A stretch of 64,000 nucleotides of DNA from Rhizobium sp. JAB6 (lineage in GTDB: Bacteria; Pseudomonadota; Alphaproteobacteria; Rhizobiales; Rhizobiaceae): NCBI RefSeq assembly GCF_003024605.1, contig NZ_PYJQ01000001.1:591001-655000 (forward strand). Direction: 5' to 3'. Position 1 is the first letter of the stretch; every line of letters starts with the position of its first letter. Shown one piece after another: positions 7,535 through 15,137 of this stretch. The translations under genes were made by a program, and so were the position numbers. The notes below the pieces were generated by a model that saw only the letters and a program-made list of their open reading frames with translations, was not told the DNA's origin and made no database searches.

Positions 7535-8785
7535 CTAAAATGCACGGCTCGCCCGTCGCCTGACTGCATCGATGAAGCCATCGAAGAGCTTGCGCATGGC
7601 AACCTGCTTGTAAGGGTAGACGATGGGATCATCCATGTTGTGGACCACCATTGCCACGTCCACCTCGAAGACCAGCAGGCGGCCGTCGGGAAGTTCTGCG
7701 CAATCGATGCCGAAATAGTCGAGGTCGATATGCCGGCAGAGCGCTGCAAAGCTCTCTGCATGGCGGATGGCGAAATCTCGATCGAAATCCTCCATCCAGG
7801 CTTGCTCGACGGCGCGTTTTGCTGCGTTCCGGTCCATGCCGGCGCTCAGATAATGCACGATCCAGTGGTCAGAGAGCGCCATGTGGCTGGCGAAAGCCTT
7901 GCCATCGATGAAGACCACGCGCTGCTTGTTATAATAGCCGTCGGCTCCGCGGAAATCGACGAAGGGCGCCACATAGAGCTCGGATGCCGGCTGGGTGGCC
8001 AGAAAGGCTGACAGTTCGGCGGGGTCGGCTATGCGCTCCATTCCGTTGCCCGCATGCGTACTGATCGGGCGCACCACCAGCGGAAATGCCAGGCCTTTGG
8101 CGCTGTCTCTCAGCTGCCGGGCGCCGGCTGCGACGGCAGAAAGATCGCCGCGCGGGATGCGATGGGTCGTGGGCGAGAGGAGCGACGGTTCGCTTGCCAG
8201 CATTGCGCTCACCCCGTCGCGCGTCAGACCGGCGATCAGCTTCGGGTTGCGGTTCATCACCGGACCGTCGTACCCGGCAAGCAGCCCATGCATATGGGCA
8301 AGCAGGGGGCCGTTTTCCGTCGACTCTCCGATCGCCATGAAGGCGGTGTCATGATCCGGCAGATCGGTGAGCGCGGTGGTTCGCAGATCGACATAGTGCA
8401 GCAACAGCACGCAATCGCTGTCCGCAAGCAGGAAGTCCAGCGGCGTATTGGCCATGAAATCGCCCTCGGTAACGAAGGCCAGCAGCCGCGGCCCGGCTCC
8501 GCTGCCGTGGACCACACAGAAGTTGCGGCTGAGTTGCACGGCATTCTTCAGGATTTGGCGAGCTTCCTCGGTGCGGCCAAGCGTTTGCAGGATGATCGCC
8601 AAGTCCATAAGCGCGGCGGCATCGTTCGGATCGGCGGTTACGCGTTGCATGAGCCCGTTCCATAACGGCGTCACATCGCCGCCGACATAGACGAGCGACA
8701 CGATCTTCTGCATGCCGAAAATTCGCGGTGCTTTCGATGGGCCGGACGAAGCCGGATCGATGATGGGAGCTTTGGTCATCAGCAT
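7535..8785 (-). CDS. TPR / ATP-grasp domain protein of unknown substrate
   Basis: The product has 416 residues. Residues about 40-90 look like a TPR pair (DPNDAAALMDLAIILQTLGRTEEARQIL). The C-terminal half resembles an ATP-grasp ligase: FPLVVRPISTHAGNGM as the nucleotide-binding part, a LYVAPFVDFRG segment, and an acidic end LPDGRLLVFEVDVAMVVHN that fits the Mg-binding strand. ATP-grasp enzymes join a carboxylate to an amine or thiol through an acyl phosphate. The start codon overlaps the stop of the upstream decarboxylase gene by 7 bases (an ATG at 8779 would make TGATG), so the two form a coupled pair. An amine made by the decarboxylase could be its substrate; that is inference. No specific family name is assigned. 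Confidence 0.7.
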   Translation of the reverse strand: MLMTKAPIIDPASSGPSKAPRIFGMQKIVSLVYVGGDVTPLWNGLMQRVTADPNDAAALMDLAIILQTLGRTEEARQILKNAVQLSRNFCVVHGSGAGPRLLAFVTEGDFMANTPLDFLLADSDCVLLLHYVDLRTTALTDLPDHDTAFMAIGESTENGPLLAHMHGLLAGYDGPVMNRNPKLIAGLTRDGVSAMLASEPSLLSPTTHRIPRGDLSAVAAGARQLRDSAKGLAFPLVVRPISTHAGNGMERIADPAELSAFLATQPASELYVAPFVDFRGADGYYNKQRVVFIDGKAFASHMALSDHWIVHYLSAGMDRNAAKRAVEQAWMEDFDRDFAIRHAESFAALCRHIDLDYFGIDCAELPDGRLLVFEVDVAMVVHNMDDPIVYPYKQVAMRKLFDGFIDAVRRRASRAF

Positions 8786-10266
8786 TGGGGGAGATCCTGT
8801 CGAGAACCGATTGTCAAAACGCTAAGAACGAGCTGGTCGATATCCGCCTCTCGCGTGCGATGGTTTACGATCGCGGCGCGGATTGCCGGCTGCCCGTTCA
8901 GATGTGTCAGGGATGGAGCGACGCGGCCTTCGGCATGCAGCCGCTCGACGATATGCGCGTTGATGGACGCAGGTATCGACCCGTCCATGCCGACATAGGC
9001 GAAGCAGACGATGTTGAGCGCGACCGGCGCAAGCAGTTTCAGGGCAGATTCCTGTTCGATGCGCTCTGCCAGCCGGCGGGCCAGCCTGCAGTTGGCGCTC
9101 ATTGCCTCCCCCAATGCTTTGACGCCATAGGTTTTCAGCGTGAACCAGGTCTTCAGCGCCCTGAAGCCGCGCGACAGATCCGGGCCGTAGTCGCAGGGCC
9201 ACCAGTCTCCGCCTGCAAGTCCGGTGGCTGCCCGGCTGAGATAGGCGGCATCCGATGCAAAGGTTTGCCGCTGCCACTCGCTGTCCCGCACGAGGAGGAA
9301 GCCGGCATCGTAAGGCACTTGGCCCCATTTGTGGAAATCGAAGGCGAGCGAATCGCAGCTGTCGATCCCCGCGAACAGATGCGCAAGGCCGGGACTGAGG
9401 ACACCGAGGGCGCCCAGCGCGCCGTCGATGTGAAAATGGAGATCGTAGCTGTGGGCGATGTGCCGCAAACCGGCGAGATCGTCGACGGCGCCGGTATTGA
9501 CCGTTCCCGCACTGCCAATGACGAGGAACGGCACGAGGCCTTCCTGCCTGTCGCGAAGGATCGCCCGTTCCAGCGCATCGACATCGATCTGGCCGAATTC
9601 GTTGACGGCAACGCGCCGGAGCTGGTTGCTGCCGATGCCCGCCATTTCGAAGGCGCGAGGGATGCAGCCATGCACTTCGCTCGAGGCGTACGCGACGAGC
9701 CGGGTTTCATCGGACAGGCCGGTTGCACGAACGTCGCGGCCGAGCTTGCGGCATCTGGCGATCTGCACTGCGACGAAATTGGCCTGCGATGCACCCGTCA
9801 GGAATATGCCGCCTGCCGTTTCCGGAAAGGAGAAGATCTCGCGCGTCCAGCGGATGATCTGGCGCTCGACCTCGATCGGCATATGATCGCGGCCGCCGAG
9901 ATTGGCATTCAGCCCGCCGGCGAGCATTTCGGCGAGCATGCCGGTAACGGTGCTGCCGCCCTGGACCCAGCCCATGAAACCCGGGTGAATGTTGCCGCTG
10001 CCGTAGGGGAGGATGTTGTCCCGAAAAATGGCGTGGACGTCAGCCAGATCGCTGCCTTCGACGGGCAGCGGCATATCGAATTCGGCACGAACGGAGGAGG
10101 GGGCGGGCTGCCAGACCGGCTTCGTTGCGAGCGCCTGGAGATGATCGAACATGTCATCGAGCATGCGATGGCCTTGATTACGCAGGGCCTGCCAGTCGTC
10201 GGGGTCGAGACTTGTTCGCTCGTGACGATCGACCGCCGCTCCTCCGGCCTCTTGCAAACTGAACAT
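8779..10266 (-). CDS. Pyridoxal phosphate-dependent group II amino acid decarboxylase
   Basis: The product has 495 residues from the ATG at 10266 (MFSLQEAGGAAVD). The open frame extends 87 codons further upstream, but that part lacks family similarity and lies in the flagellin 3 promoter region. The fold is that of aromatic-L-amino-acid/glutamate decarboxylases: SGNIHPGFMGWVQGG near the N-terminus, FLTGASQANFVAV, the pyridine-binding Asp in HFHIDGALGALG, and the PLP lysine in FDFHKWGQVPYDAG. The substrate cannot be read from the sequence. It is the first gene of a two-gene reverse unit with the ATP-grasp gene and is transcribed away from flagellin 3. It interrupts what would otherwise be a run of flagellin genes. 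Confidence 0.87.
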   Translation of the reverse strand: MFSLQEAGGAAVDRHERTSLDPDDWQALRNQGHRMLDDMFDHLQALATKPVWQPAPSSVRAEFDMPLPVEGSDLADVHAIFRDNILPYGSGNIHPGFMGWVQGGSTVTGMLAEMLAGGLNANLGGRDHMPIEVERQIIRWTREIFSFPETAGGIFLTGASQANFVAVQIARCRKLGRDVRATGLSDETRLVAYASSEVHGCIPRAFEMAGIGSNQLRRVAVNEFGQIDVDALERAILRDRQEGLVPFLVIGSAGTVNTGAVDDLAGLRHIAHSYDLHFHIDGALGALGVLSPGLAHLFAGIDSCDSLAFDFHKWGQVPYDAGFLLVRDSEWQRQTFASDAAYLSRAATGLAGGDWWPCDYGPDLSRGFRALKTWFTLKTYGVKALGEAMSANCRLARRLAERIEQESALKLLAPVALNIVCFAYVGMDGSIPASINAHIVERLHAEGRVAPSLTHLNGQPAIRAAIVNHRTREADIDQLVLSVLTIGSRQDLPQC

Positions 10267-10531
10267 ATGAACCTCGCGTGTGGCCGTCGCTGCTGGCACC
10301 GTCGCCGGAACGTTACCAATAAAATGCCGCCCTCGTTGCCCGGCACGAGGCGGATAATGCCTATCTACGACGCCGAAGGTGGCGCGAGGCTGACGTGCGG
10401 CTTGCTGCCCTGCCCAGGCGGCCAGGCGGATCGACAATGACATGCCGACACATGCTGGACGGGTCAGCCCCTTTCCTGTTCCAAGAGAGATAGAACAGCC
10501 GCTTCCGTTAACTTTTGCGGGCGGCATTAAC

Positions 10532-10553
10532 CTTTTATTAACTCTATTGCTGT
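10532..10553 (+). promoter_or_regulatory. Shared upstream (promoter) block of flagellin 3
   Basis: This matches the flagellin 2 block at 20 of 22 positions (CTTTTATTAACTCTATTGCT, then GT). It lies in the 415-base gap between the divergent decarboxylase start and flagellin 3. Confidence 0.5.
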
Positions 10554-10576
10554 CAGTTGCGGCTAACGCAACGGTT

Positions 10577-10604
10577 GGTTAACCTCTCCTAAGAGGCGGT
10601 TAAC
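10577..10604 (+). promoter_or_regulatory. Inverted repeat GTTAACC-N13-GGTTAAC upstream of flagellin 3
   Basis: GGTTAACC (10577-10584) and GGTTAAC (10598-10604) frame a short inner pairing UCU/AGA. The position relative to the leader element is the same as in flagellin 2. Confidence 0.5.
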
Positions 10605-10605
10605 A

Positions 10606-10649
10606 AGCATGAGGCTGATTGCCGTTCCCGGCCGCAGACCGGAATGTCC
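10606..10649 (+). promoter_or_regulatory. Conserved flagellin leader element, copy 3
   Basis: AGCATGAGGCTGATTGCCG at 10606, CCGG at 10628-10631 and 10639-10642, then AATGTCC, ending 32 bases before the flagellin 3 start. It is the closest match to copy 2. Confidence 0.62.
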
Positions 10650-10681
10650 CTTCCAAAGTCAGCCATAAGGGGCACTTTTCG

Positions 10682-11602
10682 ATGACCAGCATCCTCACCA
10701 ACGACGCGGCGATGTCCGCTCTTCAGACCCTGCGCGGCATCAACTCGAATCTGCAGGATACCCAGAGCCGCGTTTCCTCGGGCTACAAGGTTGCGAAGGC
10801 AGCCGACAATGCCGCTTATTGGTCGATCGCAACAACCATGCGTTCCGACAATGGCGCGCTTTCCGCCGTTTCGGACGCATTGGGCCTGGGCGCGGCCAAG
10901 GTCGATACGGCCTATGCCGCAATGGACAATGCCATCACGGTCGTCCAGCAGATCAAGGACAAGCTCGTCGCCGCAACTGAAAGCAGCGTTTCGAAGGCTG
11001 ATATCCAGGAGGAAGTCACCCAGCTTCAGCAGCAGCTGGAAAGCATTGCGCAGTCAGCATCCTTCTCCGGACAAAACTGGATGTATGCGGCGAATGGCGC
11101 GTCGGCTTCCGTCGTTTCCTCCTTCGTGCGCAATAATAACGGTACGGTTTCCGTCAACAGCACCAGCTACGCCTTCGATACCAGCTCGCAGGGTAACGTC
11201 CTGTTCGGCGCGGCGAGCAACGGGGCGATCGATACGAATTCGGGCATTCTCGGCAGCAAGCAGACCATCAGCGGAACCCCCTATTCCGTTTTCAGCCTCG
11301 ATATCACCAACATGACCAGCGGCGATATCGGCAAGGCGATGAACCTCGTGCAGGGTGCCCTCAATGCCATGAACAGCACGGCTTCGCAGCTCGGCTCCCT
11401 CACGACCCGCATCGATCTGCAGACGAGCTTCGTTTCCACGTTGCATGATACGATCGATTCCGGTGTCGGCAAGCTCGTCGATGCGAACATGGAAGAGGAG
11501 TCGAGCAAGCTGTCCGCGCTGCAGACCCAGCAGCAACTGGCAATCCAATCGCTGCAGATTGCCAATTCGAGCGCGCAGAATGTTCTCGCTCTCTTCAAGT
11601 GA
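10682..11602 (+). CDS. Flagellin 3
   Basis: This is another 306-residue flagellin (MTSILTNDAAMSALQTLRG), with AAGGGGC about 11 bases upstream of the chosen start. It keeps the conserved N-terminal domain (SRVSSGYKVAKAADNAAYW) and C-terminal domain (LVDANMEEESSKLSALQTQQQLAIQSL), but is clearly more diverged from flagellins 1 and 2 than these are from each other. It probably contributes a minor or secondary subunit, as complex rhizobial filaments contain several flagellins. No clear terminator hairpin was found after it, unlike flagellins 1 and 2. The symbols flaC and flaD are used differently between species, so none is given. Confidence 0.93.
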   Translation: MTSILTNDAAMSALQTLRGINSNLQDTQSRVSSGYKVAKAADNAAYWSIATTMRSDNGALSAVSDALGLGAAKVDTAYAAMDNAITVVQQIKDKLVAATESSVSKADIQEEVTQLQQQLESIAQSASFSGQNWMYAANGASASVVSSFVRNNNGTVSVNSTSYAFDTSSQGNVLFGAASNGAIDTNSGILGSKQTISGTPYSVFSLDITNMTSGDIGKAMNLVQGALNAMNSTASQLGSLTTRIDLQTSFVSTLHDTIDSGVGKLVDANMEEESSKLSALQTQQQLAIQSLQIANSSAQNVLALFK

Positions 11603-11665
11603 GCCTTGACTGGAGCTTGCGTTGAGATCGCGCGGCGGCATTTCCCTCTTGTCGTCGCGTATAAG

Positions 11666-11687
11666 CTTTTGTTAACGTTGCCGCTAA
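11666..11687 (+). promoter_or_regulatory. Possible upstream block of flagellin 4
   Basis: CTTTTGTTAACGTTGCCGCT is a looser match to the blocks before flagellins 2 and 3. Its distance to the leader element (about 124 bases) is longer than in those two genes, so this call is weaker. Confidence 0.35.
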
Positions 11688-11789
11688 TTGATTTGCAGTC
11701 TATGCGCAGGTCCGGCTTTCGTTCTCCTTCCAAGCGGTTGCCGGACTGCGCTTTAGCGACGGGCCGTGCTGGGATCTTTCCCGCTGGTG

Positions 11790-11831
11790 GGCATGAGGCC
11801 AATCGTTGCTGCCGGATCGGTCCGGCTTGCC
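11790..11831 (+). promoter_or_regulatory. Conserved flagellin leader element, copy 4
   Basis: GGCATGAGGCCAATCG at 11790, CCGG at 11812-11815 and 11822-11825, then CTTGCC, ending 27 bases before the flagellin 4 start. The block order is kept although the flagellin itself is divergent. The outer base pair next to the CCGG stem is G-C here. Confidence 0.55.
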
Positions 11832-11858
11832 AGTTCCAATGGAATTACGGATTTTCAG

Positions 11859-12839
11859 ATGAGCAATGTGACGACGAATCCTACCACGTCGGCGGCGCTG
11901 ACCGTGTTGCGCGGTATCAACAAAGATCTCGATGTCGTACAGCAGCAGGTTTCGTCCGGTTACCGCATTCAGACGGCGAGCGACGATCCCACCTATTGGT
12001 CGATGGCGACCACCATGCGCTCGGACCGGAGCAGCCTTTCCACGATCACGGATGCGCTTGGTCTCGGCGCCTCGAAGGTCGATACCGCATCCACCGCCAT
12101 GGATACGGTCGTCAGCCTGCTGACCCAGATCCAGTCCAAACTGGTTTCCGCAAAGGAATCGGGCACAAACAAGAATGCGATCAATGCCGATATTCAGCAG
12201 CTCAAGGACCAGCTGCAATCCGTTACCCAATCGGCATCCTTCTCCGGCGAGAACTGGCTTTACAACACCGATCAGCAAGCCACTACGCAGCAATCGGTGA
12301 TCAGCAACTTCACGCGGGGCACAGGCGGCGAGATTAACTTTACGACGATCGATTACGACAGTTCCCAAACCCTGATGATCGATACCGCCCAACCGCAGCG
12401 GGGCTTGCTGACGAAGAATGTCGACGCAAGCACGCTCGGCGCTCCGGGAACCAGCGGCGGGACGGCCCGCAACTACTACCTCCTTGCCGCCAGCGGCGGT
12501 TCGACACCATCAGGTGGAACGGAGATCGCGATCTCCAGCAGCACGACGGACGACGAATTGACGGACATGATCAATGTCACCAATTCGCTGCTGAAATCGG
12601 CCACATCAGCCGATTCGACCCTGGGTCTGATGTCGTCCAACATCAGCGACCAGTCGGATTATATTTCCAAGCTGGGCGACGCTATCAAGAGCAGTGTCGG
12701 CGACCTGGTCGACACCAACATGGAAGAGGCCTCGGCGCGGCAGAGCGCCCTGCAGACGGCGCAGCAGATGGGTGTCCAGGCATTGTCGATCGCCAATAGC
12801 ATGGCGAGCAAGGTTCTGATCATCCTTCAATCGAAATGA
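11859..12839 (+). CDS. Flagellin 4 (divergent)
   Basis: The product has 326 residues from MSNVTTNPTTSAALTVLRG at 11859. It is longer than the other three and more divergent, with an enlarged central region (about residues 150-240, rich in Ser, Thr and Gly: SGGSTPSGGTEIAISSS). The terminal filament-forming domains are conserved (VSSGYRIQTASDDPTYWSMATTMRSD and LVDTNMEEASARQSALQTAQQMGVQALSIA). No strong Shine-Dalgarno is visible (GGAATTACGG upstream), so translation may be weak. An in-frame ATG at 11792 lies in the leader element and would add 22 residues not seen in flagellins; it was rejected as the start. Confidence 0.9.
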   Translation: MSNVTTNPTTSAALTVLRGINKDLDVVQQQVSSGYRIQTASDDPTYWSMATTMRSDRSSLSTITDALGLGASKVDTASTAMDTVVSLLTQIQSKLVSAKESGTNKNAINADIQQLKDQLQSVTQSASFSGENWLYNTDQQATTQQSVISNFTRGTGGEINFTTIDYDSSQTLMIDTAQPQRGLLTKNVDASTLGAPGTSGGTARNYYLLAASGGSTPSGGTEIAISSSTTDDELTDMINVTNSLLKSATSADSTLGLMSSNISDQSDYISKLGDAIKSSVGDLVDTNMEEASARQSALQTAQQMGVQALSIANSMASKVLIILQSK

Positions 12840-13077
12840 CCGTCGGGCGGCACTCGGATCGGCCATGCCGCATCGCATTCATCCTCGCACAAGTTTGACT
12901 GCCTACGGTCCTTTGCAGTGGCTTGGCTGCAAAAAGTGCCGGTGACATCGGTCCCGGAAGCTGCCTGAGGACGGAAATCGGAAGCGTGATGATCGACGTT
13001 TTGAGAATGGGAATGGATCGGCCGGCTGCCAGCATCGACTTGCAGCGTCTCTGCGACGCAAATGGGGAGATGCGCGC

Positions 13078-13710
13078 GTGAGCTTGACGCTGTCCCGATA
13101 TCTCAAGGATTTCGGCGCCGAACAGGTTCCTCCACCGCATGTCGAGGATATGGTCTTTGCGGAGCCGATGGAGTTTGCCGAAATTCCCGGCGAGCCGCCC
13201 GTCGATGTGGAGGCCGAGCGTCGTGCAGCCTATGCCGAAGGGCATGAGGCGGCGACACAGGAATTGACGCAGAAGCATCAGGCCGAACTCGATGCCATGG
13301 CCGAGTCGTTCCGCGCCGAAACGGATGCGCTGCGGGTGCATTACGAAGAGCAGGCGGCGGAGAAGATCGCGGCGGATATGAACCGCATTGCGGCGATGCT
13401 CGGGCAGGCGATCAGCACGGAAGCCGCCGCCATCCTTGCGCCGATCATGACCGAGACGCTGACGACCAGGGCGGTCGGCGATCTTGCCGAGCTGGTCAAA
13501 ACTTCGATCCTCGACGGCAGCGTCGGGCCGATCTCGGTCAGCGGTCCGCGCCATCTATTCGAGGTTCTCCATAGCCGCCTCGGCGATGATGGCGCGCTGT
13601 TGCGCCATGTCGAGGCAGAGGATGTCGATCTCACCGTCACCATCGGCGAGAGCGTTCTCGTGACCCGTATGTCCGCCTGGGCCGCCAGTCTGAAAGAGAT
13701 CCTGAAATGA
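13078..13710 (+). CDS. FliH-like flagellar protein (candidate export ATPase stator)
   Basis: The product has 210 residues from a GTG at 13078; GGGGAG lies 8 bases upstream. A variable N-terminus (1-50) is followed by a long charged helix (about 55-125, AERRAAYAEGHEAATQEL...) and a compact C-terminal part ending VEAEDVDLTVTIGESVLVTRMSAWAASLKEIL. Size, helix-then-globule layout and the last strand-strand-helix pattern resemble FliH/YscL stators that bind the FliI ATPase. The TGA overlaps the motB start by 4 bases. FliH homologues are hard to recognise in rhizobia, so the assignment is an inference from architecture. The 238-base gap upstream holds only a weak TTTGCAG/CTGCAAA dyad at 12912-12933. 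Confidence 0.6.
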   Translation: MSLTLSRYLKDFGAEQVPPPHVEDMVFAEPMEFAEIPGEPPVDVEAERRAAYAEGHEAATQELTQKHQAELDAMAESFRAETDALRVHYEEQAAEKIAADMNRIAAMLGQAISTEAAAILAPIMTETLTTRAVGDLAELVKTSILDGSVGPISVSGPRHLFEVLHSRLGDDGALLRHVEAEDVDLTVTIGESVLVTRMSAWAASLKEILK

Positions 13711-15134
13711 GCGACGGCGATCAAAATCACGGCAAGCACGAGATCATCATCGTCAAGCGCCGCGGCGGCGATCACGAAGGCGGCCATGGCGGCGCGTGGA
13801 AGATCGCCTATGCCGACTTCATGACCGCGATGATGGCCTTCTTCCTTGTCATGTGGCTGGTGAACGCCGCCAATGAGGAGACGAAGGCCTCGGTCGCCTC
13901 TTATTTCAATCCCATCAAGCTTGCGGACGAAAAGCCGACGGAAAAAGGCCTCAAGAAGCCGGTCGACCAGGCCCAGGGCGAAAAGAATCAGCAGAAGTCC
14001 GACAAGCCGCAGGAAAAACCGAATGACGGCAAATCGGCCAAGACCGGCGAGGATCTGACCTCGACATCCGGCGACCAGACGAATTATTCCGAAGCCGATT
14101 TCTTCGAAAATCCCTATTCCGTCCTGGCGGAGATCGCACAGGAAGTCGGTCAGCAGGCCAATGTCAGCGCCAAGGGCGAGGGCGGTGCCGCGCAATCGGG
14201 TCCGGCGACGGGGGCGGATGGCGGCCAGGCTTATCGCGATCCGTTCGATCCGGATTTCTGGACGAAGCAGGTTCAGGTTTCCAGCGCGTCGAAAAAGGCA
14301 AACGAGGAACAGTCCGCCAAGTCGGATCAATCCCCCAGGGGTGAAGTCATCGCTCTGTCGAAGGCAACGGCCGCCGATACGGGCCAGCCGGCCGATCAGC
14401 CGCAAACGCCCGAACAGCAGCCGACGGTGAGCCCGCAGCAGGCGCCCGGCAAAGCGCAGGAGAAGCAGGCGCAGGCTCAGCAGGTTGCCAAAGCCACCAT
14501 GCAGAACGACGCATCCCCGCCTGAAGACAACGCCGCTTTGCCGGAGAATAAGGATGTTCAGCCGACAAAGGCGCAGCAGCAGGAGGCCAAGGATCTTCAG
14601 CAGGCAATTCAGGCCGAGATCAAGGGCGTTGCCGGACAGCTGGCCGAAGGACTGCAGGTGACAGCGGCCGAAGGCGGTGTACTGGTCACGATTTCCGACC
14701 AGACCAACGATCCGATGTTCAATATCGGTTCGGCGGTCCCCCGGCGGGAGATGGTGCTGGCGATGGAGAAGATCGGCAAGCTTCTCGCGGAACGCAATGG
14801 ATCGATCCTGATCCGCGGCCACACCGACGGGCGGCCTTATCTGGTCGGCGGGCGCAACGACAATTGGCGCCTGTCGCTCGATCGCGCCCAGAGCGCCTAT
14901 TACATGCTGACCAGCGGCGGGCTGGATGAGAAACGGGTCGTTCAGGTCTCCGGCTTCGCGGACCGGCGTCTGAAGCTGCCCAACGATCCCTTCAACGACG
15001 CGAACCGCCGTATCGAGATCCTGATCGCGAGCCCGTCCGCTCAGGCGGCGACGGACCCGGCGGCTTCGGGCACGCAAGCCCCCGTCAAGCCGGCTTCAGG
15101 CAAGGGCAAGTCCGGTCAAGGCAAGCAAGGATAG
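13707..15134 (+). CDS. motB: Flagellar motor stator protein MotB
   Basis: The product has 475 residues. The N-terminal cytoplasmic segment is rich in Gly/His. One transmembrane helix (about 33-53, YADFMTAMMAFFLVMWLV) carries the proton-accepting Asp37. A very long charged, Pro/Gln/Ala-rich periplasmic linker (about 70-310) leads to the OmpA-like peptidoglycan-binding domain (ILIRGHTDGRPYLVGG...NDNWRLSLDRAQSAYYML). In rhizobia the linker interacts with MotC. MotB is longer than enterobacterial MotB (about 308) because of this linker. MotA is not in the window. The gene overlaps the FliH-like gene and is 3 bases from motC. Confidence 0.95.
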   Translation: MSDGDQNHGKHEIIIVKRRGGDHEGGHGGAWKIAYADFMTAMMAFFLVMWLVNAANEETKASVASYFNPIKLADEKPTEKGLKKPVDQAQGEKNQQKSDKPQEKPNDGKSAKTGEDLTSTSGDQTNYSEADFFENPYSVLAEIAQEVGQQANVSAKGEGGAAQSGPATGADGGQAYRDPFDPDFWTKQVQVSSASKKANEEQSAKSDQSPRGEVIALSKATAADTGQPADQPQTPEQQPTVSPQQAPGKAQEKQAQAQQVAKATMQNDASPPEDNAALPENKDVQPTKAQQQEAKDLQQAIQAEIKGVAGQLAEGLQVTAAEGGVLVTISDQTNDPMFNIGSAVPRREMVLAMEKIGKLLAERNGSILIRGHTDGRPYLVGGRNDNWRLSLDRAQSAYYMLTSGGLDEKRVVQVSGFADRRLKLPNDPFNDANRRIEILIASPSAQAATDPAASGTQAPVKPASGKGKSGQGKQG

Positions 15135-15137
15135 TTC

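Noticed and set aside
8785-10440. Long open frame (551 codons) on the forward strand opposite the decarboxylase gene
   Set aside because: It is antisense to a gene with clear PLP-enzyme motifs, has no family motif of its own and reflects high GC at third positions.
10267-10527. N-terminal extension of the decarboxylase
   Set aside because: The extra 87 codons are Arg/Pro-rich, without family likeness, and overlap the flagellin promoter gap.
13341-15077. Long reverse frame (578 codons) opposite motB
   Set aside because: The motB reading has a proper stator helix and OmpA domain; the reverse frame is Arg/Leu-rich low-complexity sequence without a ribosome site.
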